From: Actinomycetota bacterium
GTDB lineage: Bacteria > Actinomycetota > Acidimicrobiia > IMCC26256 > JACDBD01
DNA length: 7,697 bases
NCBI GenBank assembly: GCA_013695115.1
Contig: JACDBD010000383.1
Location: 1 to 7,697 of the forward strand
Reading direction: 5' to 3'
Shown: positions 1-6,639 of the stretch, piece by piece
Numbering within the stretch: the first letter of the stretch is position 1
Layout: each line of letters starts with the position of its first letter
Program-made: the position numbers and the translations under genes
Notes under the pieces: generated by a model
Told to the model about the DNA's origin: nothing
Seen by the model: only the letters and a program-made list of their open reading frames with translations
Databases searched by the model: none

Positions 1-84
1 TCCCGGGGGAGCCGCGGCGGAGGCGGGGGTCGACCCCGCTCCCGGCGAGGCGGCGGCAGGGGCGGCGGCGGAGGCGAACGGTAA
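1..84 (+). CDS. 3' end of an upstream gene with an Arg/Gly-rich tail (possibly pnp); frame uncertain
   Basis: Reading from base 1 gives 27 codons ending in TAA at 82-84. The peptide is almost only Gly, Arg and Ser, with a PRSRR cluster between glycine runs. Such basic, disordered RGG-like tails are common at the C-terminus of actinobacterial polynucleotide phosphorylase after its S1 domain, and pnp often lies directly before an M16 peptidase and dapB in Actinobacteria. That identity is inferred from synteny and composition only; no folded domain is visible. The alternative frame starting at base 2 is also open, gives an Ala/Gly/Glu-rich tail, and stops at TGA 122-124, which would overlap the next gene's ATG at 121 as ATGA. 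GC-rich repeats make both frames look plausible. The gene begins outside the window. Confidence 0.4.
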   Translation, partial: SRGSRGGGGGRPRSRRGGGRGGGGGER

Positions 85-120
85 ACCCGGACCCGTTCCG
101 TGCCGATGGACTCCTCAACA

Positions 121-1377
121 ATGAGCATCTCCCTGACCCGCCTCGGCGCCGGCCTGCGGGTGGTCACCGAGGAACTGCCCGCTCTGCGTTCGGCGGCGGT
201 CGGGTTCTGGGTCGGCACCGGGTCTCGTGACGAGCCCGACGAGACCGCGGGCACCAGCCACTTCCTCGAGCACCTCCTGTTCAAGGGGACCCGTGATCGC
301 AGCGCGCTCGAGATCGCCCAGGCGGTCGAGTCGGTGGGCGGCGACATGAACGCGTTCACCACCCAGGAGCTCACCGCGTTCTACGTGCGGGTCCCCGACG
401 ACCGCCTCGACGTCGCCCTCGACATCCTCTCCGACATCGTGTGGGGCCCCGCCCTGCGCTCCGAAGACGTGGAGTCGGAGCGTCAGGTGATCCTCGAGGA
501 GATCCGGATGCGGGACGACACGCCCGACGACCTCGTGCACGACCTGTTCGCGTCGGCGCTGTTCCCCGGCCACCCTCTGGGGCGAGAGGTCCTCGGGACG
601 CAGTCGTCCATCGGCGCGATGAGCCGGGACGCGATCGCCGACTACCACCGGCACCACTACCGGCCGGCCAACGTGGTGGTGGCGGCCGCGGGCAACCTCA
701 CCCACGAGCACGTCGTCGAGCGGGTCGTCGAGCGGCTCACCGAAATTGCCGGCGACCGTCCCGCCCGTCCGGCGACCAACGGGACGCCCCCGCGTCCGCT
801 GGCGGTGCTGCCGCGACCGACCGAGCAGGCCCACGTCGTGCTCGGGATGCGAGGGCTGTCGCGCCATGATCCCGACCGCTACGCGCTCACGGTCCTCAAC
901 CAGGCGTTCGGCGGGGGTATGGCCTCCCGCCTGTTCCAGGAGGTGCGCGAGCGCCGCGGCCTCGCCTACTCCGTGTACTCCTACCGCAGCAGCTTCGCCG
1001 ACACCGGCGCCGTCGCCATCTACATGGGAACCGCGCCCGGAAGGGTCGAGGAGGCGCTGGCGGTCGTCGACGGCGAGCTCGGCCGGCTCGTGGCCGACCA
1101 CGGCATCACCGACGCCGAGCTCGACGCGGCCAAGGGGCACCTCAAGGGCTCGATCGCGCTCTCGTTGGAGAGCTCGATCAGCCGGATGCACCGCATCGGC
1201 AGCAGCGAGCTCACGTTGGGGGAGATCCCGACTCTCGACGAGGTCGTGGCGCGCGTCGACGCAGTCGGCCCCGACGACATCGCCCGGATCGTCGACCGCG
1301 TGTTCGGCCGCGGCGAACGGACCCTCGCAGTGGTCGGTCCTTTCGAGGAAACCGACTTCCAGGACCGCGTAGCCTGA
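121..1377 (+). CDS. M16 family zinc metallopeptidase (processing-peptidase-like)
   Basis: This is an insulinase/pitrilysin (M16) peptidase of 418 residues, the usual length of the single-unit bacterial form related to mitochondrial processing peptidase beta. Numbered from ATG 121, the inverted zinc motif HFLEH is at residues 47-51 (zinc ligands His47 and His51, catalytic Glu50). Glu127 lies 76 residues after His51, where the third zinc ligand is expected, and Glu120 matches the second conserved acidic residue. The C-terminal half carries the glycine-rich stretch from about residue 264 and the RRGLAYS segment with Arg279 and Tyr283, which bind substrate in the family. There is no signal peptide, so it is probably cytoplasmic; its natural substrate is unknown. 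The start is unsettled: GTG 100 and ATG 106 are in frame and no candidate has a good ribosome binding site. ATG 121 was chosen because family proteins begin just before the first beta strand (LGAGLRVVTE). All active-site residues are present. Confidence 0.93.
   Translation: MSISLTRLGAGLRVVTEELPALRSAAVGFWVGTGSRDEPDETAGTSHFLEHLLFKGTRDRSALEIAQAVESVGGDMNAFTTQELTAFYVRVPDDRLDVALDILSDIVWGPALRSEDVESERQVILEEIRMRDDTPDDLVHDLFASALFPGHPLGREVLGTQSSIGAMSRDAIADYHRHHYRPANVVVAAAGNLTHEHVVERVVERLTEIAGDRPARPATNGTPPRPLAVLPRPTEQAHVVLGMRGLSRHDPDRYALTVLNQAFGGGMASRLFQEVRERRGLAYSVYSYRSSFADTGAVAIYMGTAPGRVEEALAVVDGELGRLVADHGITDAELDAAKGHLKGSIALSLESSISRMHRIGSSELTLGEIPTLDEVVARVDAVGPDDIARIVDRVFGRGERTLAVVGPFEETDFQDRVA
1370..1375 (+). 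promoter_or_regulatory. Possible -10 element (TAGCCT) for leaderless dapB transcription
   Basis: TAGCCT fits the actinobacterial TANNNT form and ends 6 bases before the GTG of dapB, the distance expected if the transcript began on the start codon. It overlaps the end of the M16 gene. I see no matching -35 hexamer at 16-18 bases upstream, and in a coding sequence such a hexamer can arise by chance, so this is weak. Confidence 0.22.
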
Positions 1378-1381
1378 GCGG

Positions 1382-2173
1382 GTGATCCGGGTCGGCGTCT
1401 TCGGAGCGGGCGGGCGCATGGGCTCCACCGTCTGCCGGGCGGTGGCCGACGACCCCGAGCTCGAGCTCGTAGCCGCGGTCGACCCGTACCACGCCGGCAT
1501 CGACCTCGGTGACCTCGGTCTGCACGGCGCCGGGCTCCAGATCGCGGCCAAGGCCGATGCCTTGAGCGAGGCCGACGCCGAGGTGGCCGTCGACTTCACC
1601 GTCGTGGACGCCGCCCGCGAGAACCTGCGTTGGTGCGCCGAGCACGGCGTGCACGCGGTGGTCGGAACGACCGGGTTCAGCGCCGACGACCTGGCGGAGA
1701 TGCGTGACCGCTTCGACGGCGGCGAGTCCAACGCCGTCATCGCGCCGAACTTCACCATCGGGGCGGTGCTGATGATGCGCTTCGCCGAGCTCGCCGCGCC
1801 CTACTTCGAGACCGCCGAGATCATCGAGCTGCACCACGACCAGAAGGTCGACGCCCCCTCGGGGACCGCCATGACCACCGCGCAGCGGATGGCGGCGGCG
1901 TCAGACGACTGGGCCGAGGACCCGACCGAGAAGGTGGTGGCCGATGGCGCCCGGGGCGGCGAGGGTGCACCCGGCATCCGGGTGCATTCCGTGAGGCTCA
2001 AGGGGCTGTTCGCCCATCAAGAGGTGGTGCTGGGCACGACCGGCCAGATGCTGAGCATCCGCCACGACTCGTTCGAGCGGACCGCGTACATGCCCGGGGT
2101 GCTCCTCGCCATCCGCAAGGTGCGCGAGCGTCCCGGCCTCACGGTGGGGCTCGACGCACTCCTCGGGCTGTAG
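1382..2173 (+). CDS. dapB: 4-hydroxy-tetrahydrodipicolinate reductase
   Basis: DapB reduces 4-hydroxy-tetrahydrodipicolinate to tetrahydrodipicolinate with NAD(P)H in the cytoplasm, a step of the diaminopimelate/lysine pathway that feeds peptidoglycan. The protein has 263 residues, a normal length. The N-terminal Rossmann fold opens with GVFGAGGRMG (residues 5-14). VVGTTGF marks the middle of the nucleotide domain. The catalytic segment is ELHHDQKVDAPSGT, with His151/His152, Lys155 and the PSGT loop at 159-162. The C-terminus ends in the family's GLDALL pattern. The GTG start at 1382 sits 4 bases after the M16 stop, and the Rossmann strand begins at residue 2, which fixes the start. No convincing ribosome binding site is visible, so translation is either coupled to the upstream gene or starts on a leaderless message; a TANNNT element lies 6 bases upstream. 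M16 peptidase next to dapB is a recurrent actinobacterial arrangement. Nothing appears broken. Confidence 0.97.
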   Translation: MIRVGVFGAGGRMGSTVCRAVADDPELELVAAVDPYHAGIDLGDLGLHGAGLQIAAKADALSEADAEVAVDFTVVDAARENLRWCAEHGVHAVVGTTGFSADDLAEMRDRFDGGESNAVIAPNFTIGAVLMMRFAELAAPYFETAEIIELHHDQKVDAPSGTAMTTAQRMAAASDDWAEDPTEKVVADGARGGEGAPGIRVHSVRLKGLFAHQEVVLGTTGQMLSIRHDSFERTAYMPGVLLAIRKVRERPGLTVGLDALLGL

Positions 2174-2199
2174 GAGGCCGAGGGCCCGTTCGCGCGCTC

Positions 2200-2208
2200 T
2201 TGTCCACA
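2200..2208 (+). promoter_or_regulatory. DnaA-box-like 9-mer TTGTCCACA
   Basis: TTGTCCACA is an exact match to the preferred DnaA box of high-GC actinobacteria such as Streptomyces and Mycobacterium. It lies between genes and covers the proposed -35 hexamer, so DnaA binding could compete with RNA polymerase. It is a single box with no cluster and no AT-rich stretch, so it is not an origin. A single 9-mer could also occur by chance. Confidence 0.4.
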
Positions 2209-2228
2209 GGTTCCGCCGTCGTTAGTGT
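2200..2228 (+). promoter_or_regulatory. Sigma-70-like promoter giving a leaderless transcript
   Basis: TTGTCC at 2200-2205 matches the TTGACA -35 at four of six positions. After a 17-base spacer, TAGTGT at 2223-2228 matches the TANNNT -10. Seven bases then separate the -10 from the ATG at 2236, so the predicted transcription start coincides with the A of that ATG. The region lies in the longest gap between genes in the window (2174-2235). It should drive the small membrane protein and, by read-through, the transporter genes after it. The match is read by eye; no start site has been mapped. Confidence 0.6.
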
Positions 2229-2235
2229 CCCGCCC

Positions 2236-2421
2236 ATGCCGGATCCGTCGAAGGTGGGGGACCTCGTCGGGAACCTCCCGACCGCCGTCTACCTGCTCAT
2301 CCCGCTCGTGCTCGCGGTCGCCCTGCTGACCGCGTTCATCCTCGGGCCCAGGGGCGAGCCCGGCTCGACCATCCGCAGGGCCGGCGGCGTCAGCCGGATG
2401 CTCGGCCGACGAGCGAAGTGA
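2236..2421 (+). CDS. Small single-pass membrane protein of unknown function (61 aa)
   Basis: ATG 2236 to TGA 2419-2421 encodes 61 residues. A short polar N-terminus (MPDPSKVGDL) is followed by one hydrophobic segment at about residues 16-37 (YLLIPLVLAVALLTAFILG) and a basic tail with Arg/Lys at 39, 47, 48, 54, 58, 59 and 61. By the positive-inside rule the tail should face the cytoplasm. I recognise no family. Support for a real gene: the -10 element placed exactly for a leaderless start at this ATG, G/C-rich third codon positions, a credible membrane helix, and a tidy fit between dapB and the transporter genes. An in-frame TTG at 2200 would lengthen it by 12 codons but would run through the promoter. 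The stop lies 28 bases before the substrate-binding protein start, so it probably shares that transcript. No function can be assigned. Confidence 0.68.
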   Translation: MPDPSKVGDLVGNLPTAVYLLIPLVLAVALLTAFILGPRGEPGSTIRRAGGVSRMLGRRAK

Positions 2422-2439
2422 ACCCAGCCAAGTGAACGC

Positions 2440-2445
2440 AGGAGG
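2440..2445 (+). promoter_or_regulatory. Ribosome binding site AGGAGG fixing the binding-protein start
   Basis: A full AGGAGG lies 4 bases before GTG 2450. It falls downstream of the earlier in-frame GTG at 2432, so it selects 2450 as the start and gives a protein that begins with a clean lipoprotein signal peptide. Confidence 0.8.
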
Positions 2446-2449
2446 TCCC

Positions 2450-3730
2450 GTGTCCCAGCGAGCTCGCGTTGCGATTCTCCTCCTCGTCGTCGCGCTCGTA
2501 GGCGCGGCCTGCGGGCAGAAGACCGGGGTCGCCGGCACCGGAGGCGAGGTCGTGGCCGGCGGCGGTGGCGGAGGTGGCGGCGGAACTGCGAGCGGCCAGC
2601 ACGAGCCCGACGACAACGACACGTCCGGCGTCAGCGACAGCGAGATCGTGATCGGGGTGCACGCTCCGGTCACGGGCGCGTCGCCGCTGCCCCAGCGGAC
2701 CTTCGACATCGGCAAGGACATCTACTGGCAGCTCCTCGCCGCCAACGAGCCCGACGCCCTCGGCGGCCGCAGGGTCCGGGTCGTGTTCCGCGACGACGAG
2801 TTCAACCCCAACCGGGCCGTCGAGGTCTGCCGGGAGATGGTCGAGTCCGAGGGAGCGTTCATCCTCGTCGGCGGGGGTGGGGCCGACCAGATCACCGCCT
2901 GCGCCGAGTACGCCGCCGAGAACGGCGTGCCGTACTTCTCGGCGGGCGTGAACGAGGCCGGGCTCGAAGAGGCCTCGACCTACTTCGCGCTCTCACTCAC
3001 GTACGCGCAGCAGGCGCCCCTGATCGCCCAACGCATCAAGGACGAGGGCTTCGAGAAGGTCGGCGTCGCCGTCGCCGACACCCCGTCGTTCCAGGACGGC
3101 CACGACGCGTTCGTCGACGCGGCCGAGGAGGCCGGCCTCGACATCGTCGCCGACGACACCATCAACAAGACCGCCAGCGAGGCCGAGGCGCTGGCCGAGG
3201 TCCAGAAGCTCAAGGATGCCGACGCCGAGGTCGTCTTCATCCTGACCAGCCCGCTCGTGTACCTGGGCATCGCCGGCGGGGCCCGCAACCAGAACTACGA
3301 CCCGGTGTTCATCGGTCCCGGCATCACCAGCGGCCTCAACCAGGTGCTGACCTTCGGGTGCCCCGGTGTGGCCAAGGGCCGGTTCTTCTCCCCCTTCCCC
3401 GAGCTCGACGTCATCGACGAGCTCGATCCCGACTACGTGGCCGCCTACGAGCAGTTCGGGCAGGGTGAGCCCGCCGACGACATCGGCCTGGCGCTGTGGG
3501 GCCTGAACAAGACGATCCGGCTCATGTTCGAGGCCACCGGCGACGAGCTCGGCCGGGCCGCGCTCATGAACACGATCGAGGGCGGAGAGGTGTTCGACAG
3601 CGGCGTCTTCGCCCCGGTCGAGTTCTCGGACGGCGAGCGCTTCGGGGGGACCGCCGCGCATCTCCTGAAGGCCGACTGCGACACCAAGCTGTACTCCACC
3701 GAGGAGCAGTTCGTGCAGGCCGAGGGCTGA
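2450..3730 (+). CDS. Branched-chain amino acid-type ABC transporter substrate-binding lipoprotein (LivK/LivJ-like)
   Basis: This is the extracellular ligand-binding component of the importer encoded downstream. Of 426 residues, 1-20 form a lipoprotein signal peptide: basic MSQRAR, a hydrophobic core, then LVGAAC with Cys21 as the expected lipid anchor. The -3 position is Gly rather than the usual Leu, which the broader lipobox pattern allows. A flexible tether follows, including nine glycines in a row (residues 37-45) and an acidic stretch. From about residue 62 (SDSEIVIGVHAPVTG) the sequence matches the periplasmic-binding-protein type I fold of the Peripla_BP_6 family, with FRDDEFNPNRAVE and ENGVPYFSAG as typical segments. 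Four cysteines in the folded part (127, 151, 304, 410) could form disulfides; this is inference. The ligand cannot be read from sequence: relatives bind branched-chain amino acids, amides or urea. The livH-like gene starts 3 bases after its stop. Confidence 0.92.
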   Translation: MSQRARVAILLLVVALVGAACGQKTGVAGTGGEVVAGGGGGGGGGTASGQHEPDDNDTSGVSDSEIVIGVHAPVTGASPLPQRTFDIGKDIYWQLLAANEPDALGGRRVRVVFRDDEFNPNRAVEVCREMVESEGAFILVGGGGADQITACAEYAAENGVPYFSAGVNEAGLEEASTYFALSLTYAQQAPLIAQRIKDEGFEKVGVAVADTPSFQDGHDAFVDAAEEAGLDIVADDTINKTASEAEALAEVQKLKDADAEVVFILTSPLVYLGIAGGARNQNYDPVFIGPGITSGLNQVLTFGCPGVAKGRFFSPFPELDVIDELDPDYVAAYEQFGQGEPADDIGLALWGLNKTIRLMFEATGDELGRAALMNTIEGGEVFDSGVFAPVEFSDGERFGGTAAHLLKADCDTKLYSTEEQFVQAEG

Positions 3731-3733
3731 CCG

Positions 3734-4690
3734 ATGGACCGCCTGCGGGAACGGCAGGGCCAGGTCATCACCGCCGCCGTCATCACCCTGCTAGTCCTCG
3801 TCCTCCTCGCCACCGGCGAGAAGGAGTCGCTCGTCATCGGCGTCATCACCGGATCGGCCTACGGGTTCCTCGCGCTCGGGCTGGTGCTGATCTACAAGTC
3901 GAGCGGTGTCTTCAACTTCGCCCAGGGCGAGTTCGGCACCGTTGCGGTGTACACGCTCTACCTCCTGCACTTCGACGTCCCCTACGGCTTCGCCCTCCTC
4001 GGTGCGCTGGGCGTGGCGGTCCTGATGGGAGTGGTGGTGGAGCGGCTCGTGGTCCGACCCCTGTTCGACGCCCCCCGGGTCACCCTGCTCGTCGCGACCG
4101 CCGGCGTCGCCCTGCTGTCGATCGCGGTCCAGATCTGGTTCGGCGAGGCCACCGCCCGCCCCGTGGGCCGGGCGCTGCCGACGCTCGACCGCTTCACCGT
4201 GCTGGGGGTGCAGATCTCCGACCAGCGGCTGCTGCTCCTCGGCGCGTTGGCCATCCTGGCCGGGCTCCTCGCGTGGTTCTTCAACAAGACCAACCTCGGC
4301 CTCGCCATCCTCGGCTCCAGCCAGGAGCCCACGGCCACCGAGCTCATGGGCATCAGCGTGAAGCGGTTGTCGACGATCGTCTGGGCGCTCGCCGCGCTCC
4401 TCGGGGGCCTGGCCGGCGTGCTCGCGGTGCCGGAGACCGGTGGTTTCGCGCCCGGCGTCCTGACGGTCGCGTTCCTGATCCCCGCGTTCACGGCCGCGGT
4501 GCTGGGCGGGATGACGAGCCTGCCCGGCGCCTTCCTCGGCGGGGTGATCGTCGGTGTGGTCGAGGCGGTGGCCACGAGCGCGCCGATCTTCGAAGATATC
4601 CCCGGGTCTCCGGGCACGCTCCTGGTGTTCGTGGTGCTGCTCATCGTGCTGGTGGCGCGGCCCCAGGGCCTGCTGGGCAAGGCGGGCTGA
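3734..4690 (+). CDS. livH: Branched-chain amino acid-type ABC transporter permease, LivH family
   Basis: One of the two membrane subunits that form the import pore. It has 318 residues, most of them in hydrophobic helices, as in LivH. The first helix is at about residues 11-27. The family's first signature, LIYKSSGVFNFAQGEF, is at about 52-67. The cytoplasmic coupling loop that docks on the ATPase is at about 195-222 (QEPTATELMGISVKR). AFTAAVLGGMTSLPGAFLGG starts near residue 251, and the C-terminus carries ARPQGLLGK, all typical of the family. ATG 3734 follows the binding-protein stop by 3 bases, with a modest GAGGG 7 bases upstream inside the previous gene. The livM-like gene starts 3 bases after its stop. 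The sequence is complete, with no missing motif seen. The symbol names the family; the substrate is not proven. Confidence 0.93.
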   Translation: MDRLRERQGQVITAAVITLLVLVLLATGEKESLVIGVITGSAYGFLALGLVLIYKSSGVFNFAQGEFGTVAVYTLYLLHFDVPYGFALLGALGVAVLMGVVVERLVVRPLFDAPRVTLLVATAGVALLSIAVQIWFGEATARPVGRALPTLDRFTVLGVQISDQRLLLLGALAILAGLLAWFFNKTNLGLAILGSSQEPTATELMGISVKRLSTIVWALAALLGGLAGVLAVPETGGFAPGVLTVAFLIPAFTAAVLGGMTSLPGAFLGGVIVGVVEAVATSAPIFEDIPGSPGTLLVFVVLLIVLVARPQGLLGKAG

Positions 4691-4693
4691 GCG

Positions 4694-5818
4694 ATGGCGG
4701 TCGAGACCGCGTCGCGCGGACCCGCGGCCGAGACGGGCGAAACGGTCGAGGGTGGCGAGCCGTCGTTCCGGCCCTCACCGATCGGATGGCTCGCCCGCGG
4801 CATCGTGTGGGCGGCGATCGCGTGGCTGGTGCTCATCTTCCCCCTCGGTCGCGAGGCCTTCGAGCTCCAGCGCTACTCCGAGGCGGTGATCTTCGGGATC
4901 ATCGGACTGTCGCTCAACGTGTTGCTCGGGTACGTCGGCCAGATCTCGCTCGGCCACCAGGCGTTCGTGGGGATCGGCGCGTTCACCTCCGCGTACATCG
5001 TCACCGAGCAGAACCTCTCCTTCTGGGTCGGCGTGGCCGCGGCCGTGGCCGTCGGCGGCCTGCAGGCGTTGGTCCTCGGGGGCGTGTCGCTGCGCATCAC
5101 CGGCCTCTACTTCGCGCTGGTCACCCTCGCTTACGGCCTGGTGGCGGAGAAGAACATCTTCCAGATCCAGGAGCTCACCGGCGGCGGACTGGGCCAGCCC
5201 GCGCCCAAGCCCAAGGGTTTCGAGAGCGACTTCCGGTACTACTACCTGTGCCTCGTGTTCCTCGCGATCGTGCTGTGGGTCGACTGGCGCATGATGCGCA
5301 CGAAGTCGGGACGGGCGTTGCTGGCGTTGCGGGAGAACCCGCGGGTCGCGTCCACCTTCGGTGTCAATGTCAGGCTGCTCACGCTGTTCGCCTTCGTGGT
5401 GTCCGGCGCCTTCGCCGGGCTCGGGGGCGCGTTGCTCGCCCACAATGACACCCGGGTCTCGCCCGAGACGTGGAGCTTCAACCTCGCGCTCATCTTCGTG
5501 ATCATGACCGTGGTGGGCGGGCTGCGGAGCCGCGCCGGCGTGGTCATCGGCTCGGCGTTCTTCGCGCTCATCGGTTACCTGCTCGACAAGTTCACGATCC
5601 TGCAGGACGGCCTCAACGCCATCCCGGGCGCGCCCGACCTCAGCCCCGAGATCGCCCGGCTCGTCATCGGGCCTGTCCTCCTGCTGCTCACCCTCACCCT
5701 CACGCCCGGCGGCATCGGCCAGCAGATCCGGCCGATTGTGCGGTGGCTGACGGGCCATCGCTTCGACCTGAAGGACCGGGGGCTGAAGGAGGTGCAGATC
5801 AGCGATGTCCGTGCTTGA
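4694..5818 (+). CDS. livM: Branched-chain amino acid-type ABC transporter permease, LivM family
   Basis: The second pore subunit, paired with the LivH-like protein. It has 374 residues. A polar N-terminus of about 35 residues, rich in Glu, Gly and Pro, precedes the first helix (about 36-52). The family signature LNVLLGYVGQISLGHQAF is at about 74-91. The coupling loop GRALLALREN is at 206-215, followed by VASTFGVNV. IMTVVGGLRSRAG lies in the later helices, and a charged tail of about 25 residues ends the protein. In the soluble loop the sequence reads TGGGLGQPAPKP where many relatives have a GGTDGL-type motif, a modest departure. ATG 4694 lies 3 bases after the livH-like stop and has only a weak GGCGGG upstream, suggesting translational coupling. 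The last 14 bases overlap the start of the livG-like gene. Confidence 0.92.
   Translation: MAVETASRGPAAETGETVEGGEPSFRPSPIGWLARGIVWAAIAWLVLIFPLGREAFELQRYSEAVIFGIIGLSLNVLLGYVGQISLGHQAFVGIGAFTSAYIVTEQNLSFWVGVAAAVAVGGLQALVLGGVSLRITGLYFALVTLAYGLVAEKNIFQIQELTGGGLGQPAPKPKGFESDFRYYYLCLVFLAIVLWVDWRMMRTKSGRALLALRENPRVASTFGVNVRLLTLFAFVVSGAFAGLGGALLAHNDTRVSPETWSFNLALIFVIMTVVGGLRSRAGVVIGSAFFALIGYLLDKFTILQDGLNAIPGAPDLSPEIARLVIGPVLLLLTLTLTPGGIGQQIRPIVRWLTGHRFDLKDRGLKEVQISDVRA
5786..5793 (+). promoter_or_regulatory. Ribosome binding site AAGGAGGT inside livM for the livG-like gene
   Basis: AAGGAGGT is nearly a perfect anti-Shine-Dalgarno match. It lies within the livM coding sequence, 11 bases before ATG 5805, a slightly long spacing. 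It supports ATG 5805 over the in-frame GTG at 5811, which would be 17 bases away. Confidence 0.7.
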
Positions 5819-6626
5819 GACCCAGAGCGTCTCCATCCGCTTCGGCGGCGTCTTCGCCAACACGGACGTCAGCATCAAGGTCGGGGAGTGGGAGATCGTC
5901 GGCGTGATCGGTCCGAACGGGGCCGGGAAGACGACCGCGTTCAACATCGTCACCGGCTTCTACAAGCCCGACCGCGGGCGCGTGCTCTACAAGGGCCGCG
6001 ACATCACGAACCTCGCCGTGCACGAGCGCACCGCCCTCGGCATGGGCCGGACGTTCCAGAACGTCGGCCTGGTCAAGGGCTCCACCGTGCGCGAGAACCT
6101 GGTCTCGGCCCAGTACCTCGAGGCCGACTACTCGACCCTGGCGGGCATGCTCGGCTCACCCCGCACCTTCGTGTCGGAGGCTGAGCTGCGGAAGCGGGGC
6201 GACGCGGTCGCCGAGGTGATGGGGTTGGGCGAGTTCCTCGACCGTCAGGTCGCCGGGCTGCCCTATGGAGTGTTGAAGCGGGTCGAGATCGCCACCGTCC
6301 TCGCCACCGACCCCGACGTCCTGCTCCTCGACGAGCCTTCGTCCGGGATGGGGCCGGAAGAGGCCCACGACCTGGGCGACACGCTGCTCGAGCTCCGGCG
6401 GGAGTTCGGGCTGTCGATCGCGATGATCGAGCACCACGTGCCCCTGGTCGTGCGGGTCTGCGACTACGTGTACTGCCTGAACTTCGGCCAGCTCCTCGCC
6501 GAGGGCCTGCCCGAGGAGGTGCGCAACCATCCCCAGGTGGTGACGGCCTACCTCGGCGAGGACGCCGAGGACCCTGCGCTCCAAAAGGTCGAGGAGAAGC
6601 TCGAGACCTTGTTGGATACCGACTGA
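5805..6626 (+). CDS. livG: Branched-chain amino acid-type ABC transporter ATP-binding protein, LivG family
   Basis: Cytoplasmic ATPase of 273 residues that pairs with the LivF-like protein to power import. Walker A is GPNGAGKTT at 36-44 and the Q-loop lies in GRTFQNVGLV. The Walker B aspartate is Asp176 with catalytic Glu177 (VLLLDEPSSGM), and the switch histidine is His210 in AMIEHH. The long insert between Q-loop and signature is typical of LivG rather than LivF. The ABC signature is degenerate: LPYGVLKRVEIATVL (from residue 152) where LivG proteins usually read close to LSYGxQRRLEIARAL. Leu-Pro at the start is tolerated in this family; Val156-Leu157 in place of the usual polar pair and Thr-Val in place of Ala-Arg are less usual. 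An acidic tail of about 20 residues follows the core. The gene starts inside livM with a strong internal ribosome binding site, indicating coupled translation. Confidence 0.93.
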   Translation: MSVLETQSVSIRFGGVFANTDVSIKVGEWEIVGVIGPNGAGKTTAFNIVTGFYKPDRGRVLYKGRDITNLAVHERTALGMGRTFQNVGLVKGSTVRENLVSAQYLEADYSTLAGMLGSPRTFVSEAELRKRGDAVAEVMGLGEFLDRQVAGLPYGVLKRVEIATVLATDPDVLLLDEPSSGMGPEEAHDLGDTLLELRREFGLSIAMIEHHVPLVVRVCDYVYCLNFGQLLAEGLPEEVRNHPQVVTAYLGEDAEDPALQKVEEKLETLLDTD

Positions 6627-6639
6627 TGAGTTCGGGCTG

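Noticed and set aside
115..1758. 547-residue open frame on the minus strand
   Set aside because: It lies opposite the M16 gene and dapB, both with intact catalytic motifs. Its composition is a GC-rich shadow with no recognisable domain.
2174..2199. Possible terminator after dapB (GGGCCC and GCGCGC palindromes)
   Set aside because: No stable stem-loop followed by a T run could be drawn; the palindromes are short and expected at this GC content.
2416..2437. Direct repeat AAGTGAAC at 2416-2423 and 2430-2437
   Set aside because: Only 8 bases in two copies, one covering the microprotein stop codon. Too short to call an operator without conservation.
2558..2584. Glycine-codon run as a tandem repeat or slippage site
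   Set aside because: The codons are mixed GGC/GGT/GGA without a regular unit, and the frame is intact on both sides.
3496..5448. 650-residue open frame on the + strand in another frame
   Set aside because: It covers the end of the binding-protein gene, livH and part of livM in a shifted frame. The product is Arg/Ala/Gly-rich with no membrane helices or known motif, a typical high-GC artefact.
4775..5953. 392-residue minus-strand open frame
   Set aside because: It lies opposite livM and the start of livG, which have full family motifs; the predicted product is Glu/Asp/Arg-rich low-complexity sequence.
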